From: Coprobacter tertius
Lineage (GTDB): Bacteria; Bacteroidota; Bacteroidia; Bacteroidales; Coprobacteraceae
NCBI RefSeq assembly: GCF_024330105.1
Contig: NZ_JANDHW010000001.1
Coordinates: forward strand, 372,001-436,000
Reading direction: 5' to 3'
DNA: 64,000 nt
The position numbers were made by a program, and so were the translations under genes. The notes beneath the pieces are model-generated. The model saw nothing but the letters and a program-made list of their open reading frames with translations, was not told where the DNA came from and did no database searches. Below are positions 63,332 through 64,000 of the stretch, piece by piece (within the stretch, counting starts at the first letter, position 1; each line of letters begins with the position of its first letter).

Positions 63332-63370
63332 TTTCAAGTTTGTAAATGATAGCTTTTTTTAAAGCTGCTG

Positions 63371-63378
63371 CAAAGGTA
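63371..63378 (-). promoter_or_regulatory. -7 box for the second EamA gene
   Basis: Reads TACCTTTG on the minus strand; leader about 30 bases. Confidence 0.5.
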
Positions 63379-63397
63379 AAAAATAAAAAGACTGTTT

Positions 63398-64000
63398 TTA
63401 TTTTTCGGTAAGGTATTTCCAGAAACGCCGAGGCATATTCTGTCTGTGAAGTTTCGGGTTTATGCGTTCTTTTATTGTAACAGCTTTAAAGTATCCTTTC
63501 CATAAATCTTGAAAAAATAATTCGTTTTCATCGAGTAGGTTTTGGTTTAATTTTGCATCGATAATTTTATTACCTTCTTTAAAAGTTATTTCTGTGACAG
63601 TGATTAAATCATAATAATAACCGTATTGGCGTTTTAAGTCGTAAATGAGCCATTGTTGATCGGCAAATCGGTTTTTTAAATGACCTATACTAAGAGGCAG
63701 CGCATTATAAAGGGGCGCAACGGGCCCAAAAAACATTCCGTCTGCAGTTTTCTGAAAACGAAGAAACTGATTTATATAATGGCTTTCTTTGGAAACCTTC
63801 TGTGCTATTTTTTTTATTTCGAGGACATCGTTATCGGTAAAATTCATAGCGATAGAATAAGGAGTATCGAAAACTTTCCGTACATATCTCAACAATAAGT
63901 CTTCGGTTTCCGGTATTTCAGATAGCCAAGTACACATCAACATATTGCATACGATATGAGAAAGTTTTTTTTGTAGCCCTTTCCATACTCTGTCGGCTTT
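63398..64000 (-). CDS. DUF4130 (TIGR03915-type) putative DNA metabolism protein, cut by window edge
   Basis: The frame is open from 64000, so 200 codons of the 3' part are seen and the start lies outside. The first visible residues, KADRVWKGLQKKLS, and later SHYINQFLRFQKTADGMFFG, APLYNALP and FWKYLTEK match the TIGR03915/DUF4130 family. It is usually paired with a radical-SAM SplB-like protein (TIGR03916), which would lie just beyond the window. Reading the ATG/TTG near 63943 as the start would truncate the conserved domain. Confidence 0.88.
   Translation of the reverse strand, partial: KADRVWKGLQKKLSHIVCNMLMCTWLSEIPETEDLLLRYVRKVFDTPYSIAMNFTDNDVLEIKKIAQKVSKESHYINQFLRFQKTADGMFFGPVAPLYNALPLSIGHLKNRFADQQWLIYDLKRQYGYYYDLITVTEITFKEGNKIIDAKLNQNLLDENELFFQDLWKGYFKAVTIKERINPKLHRQNMPRRFWKYLTEK

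Noticed and set aside
1-64000. Mobile element, CRISPR array, toxin-antitoxin or defence island
   Set aside because: No transposase, integrase, regularly spaced repeats, restriction or abortive-infection gene was seen; tRNA genes have no attachment-site repeats or integrase beside them.

Overview
The window is ordinary chromosomal DNA from a member of the Bacteroidota, almost certainly order Bacteroidales. The support is: (i) promoter -7 boxes of the Bacteroidetes form TAnnTTTG in front of many genes, with few Shine-Dalgarno sequences; (ii) a type IX secretion pair porU-porV; (iii) a gls pair for glycine (serine) lipids beside the dcw cluster; (iv) TlpA/DUF4369 lipoproteins and an AraC-type membrane regulator typical of the group. 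The DNA is fairly AT-rich. I cannot name the genus from this stretch alone. Several genes read best from an ATG inside a longer TTG-initiated frame; those starts are corrected here.

Layout. 1-12.3 kb (minus): a compact dcw cluster, rsmH-ftsL-ftsI-murE-mraY-murD-ftsW-murG-murC-ftsQ-ftsA (ftsA cut by the edge), for lipid II synthesis and septation. mraZ is missing from its head. 12.6-16 kb (plus): glsA-glsB, then a WG-repeat lipoprotein and a decayed paralogue. 16-18 kb (minus): a thioesterase, a DciA-like protein and recF. 18-20.4 kb: a TPR membrane protein, ribH, tRNA-Tyr, tRNA-Gly and an unknown exported protein. 20.4-28.4 kb: an EamA transporter, then mnmA-xseA-xseB, and gltX, an outer-membrane protein and waaA.

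28.5-41.8 kb: a tiny Hc1-type histone-like protein, a membrane-bound TPR/AraC regulator, pta-ackA (acetate/ATP), a CorA-type transporter, lpxH, a MIP18/SufT-type protein, a sialate O-acetylesterase, a small outer-membrane barrel, priA and mdh. 41.8-42.4 kb is the largest gene-free stretch and carries dyads and DnaA-box-like 9-mers. 42.4-50 kb (minus): a TlpA-like lipoprotein, ispF, porV, porU, a fumarylacetoacetase-family enzyme and rex. 50-54.9 kb: SUI1/YciH, an AddA-like helicase-nuclease, rpmH and efp. 55-64 kb: a small amphipathic protein, queC behind a probable preQ1-I riboswitch, a family 2 glycosyltransferase, radC, a DsbD-like reductase, an SDR, a PNPOx-fold protein, TspO, a second EamA transporter and a DUF4130 gene cut by the edge.

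I see no insertion sequence, CRISPR array, prophage or defence island. I did not find a clearly new multi-gene system. The best leads are the queC leader RNA, the gene-free dyad region upstream of mdh, the mraZ-less dcw head, the decaying WG-repeat paralogue and a few unassigned envelope proteins.
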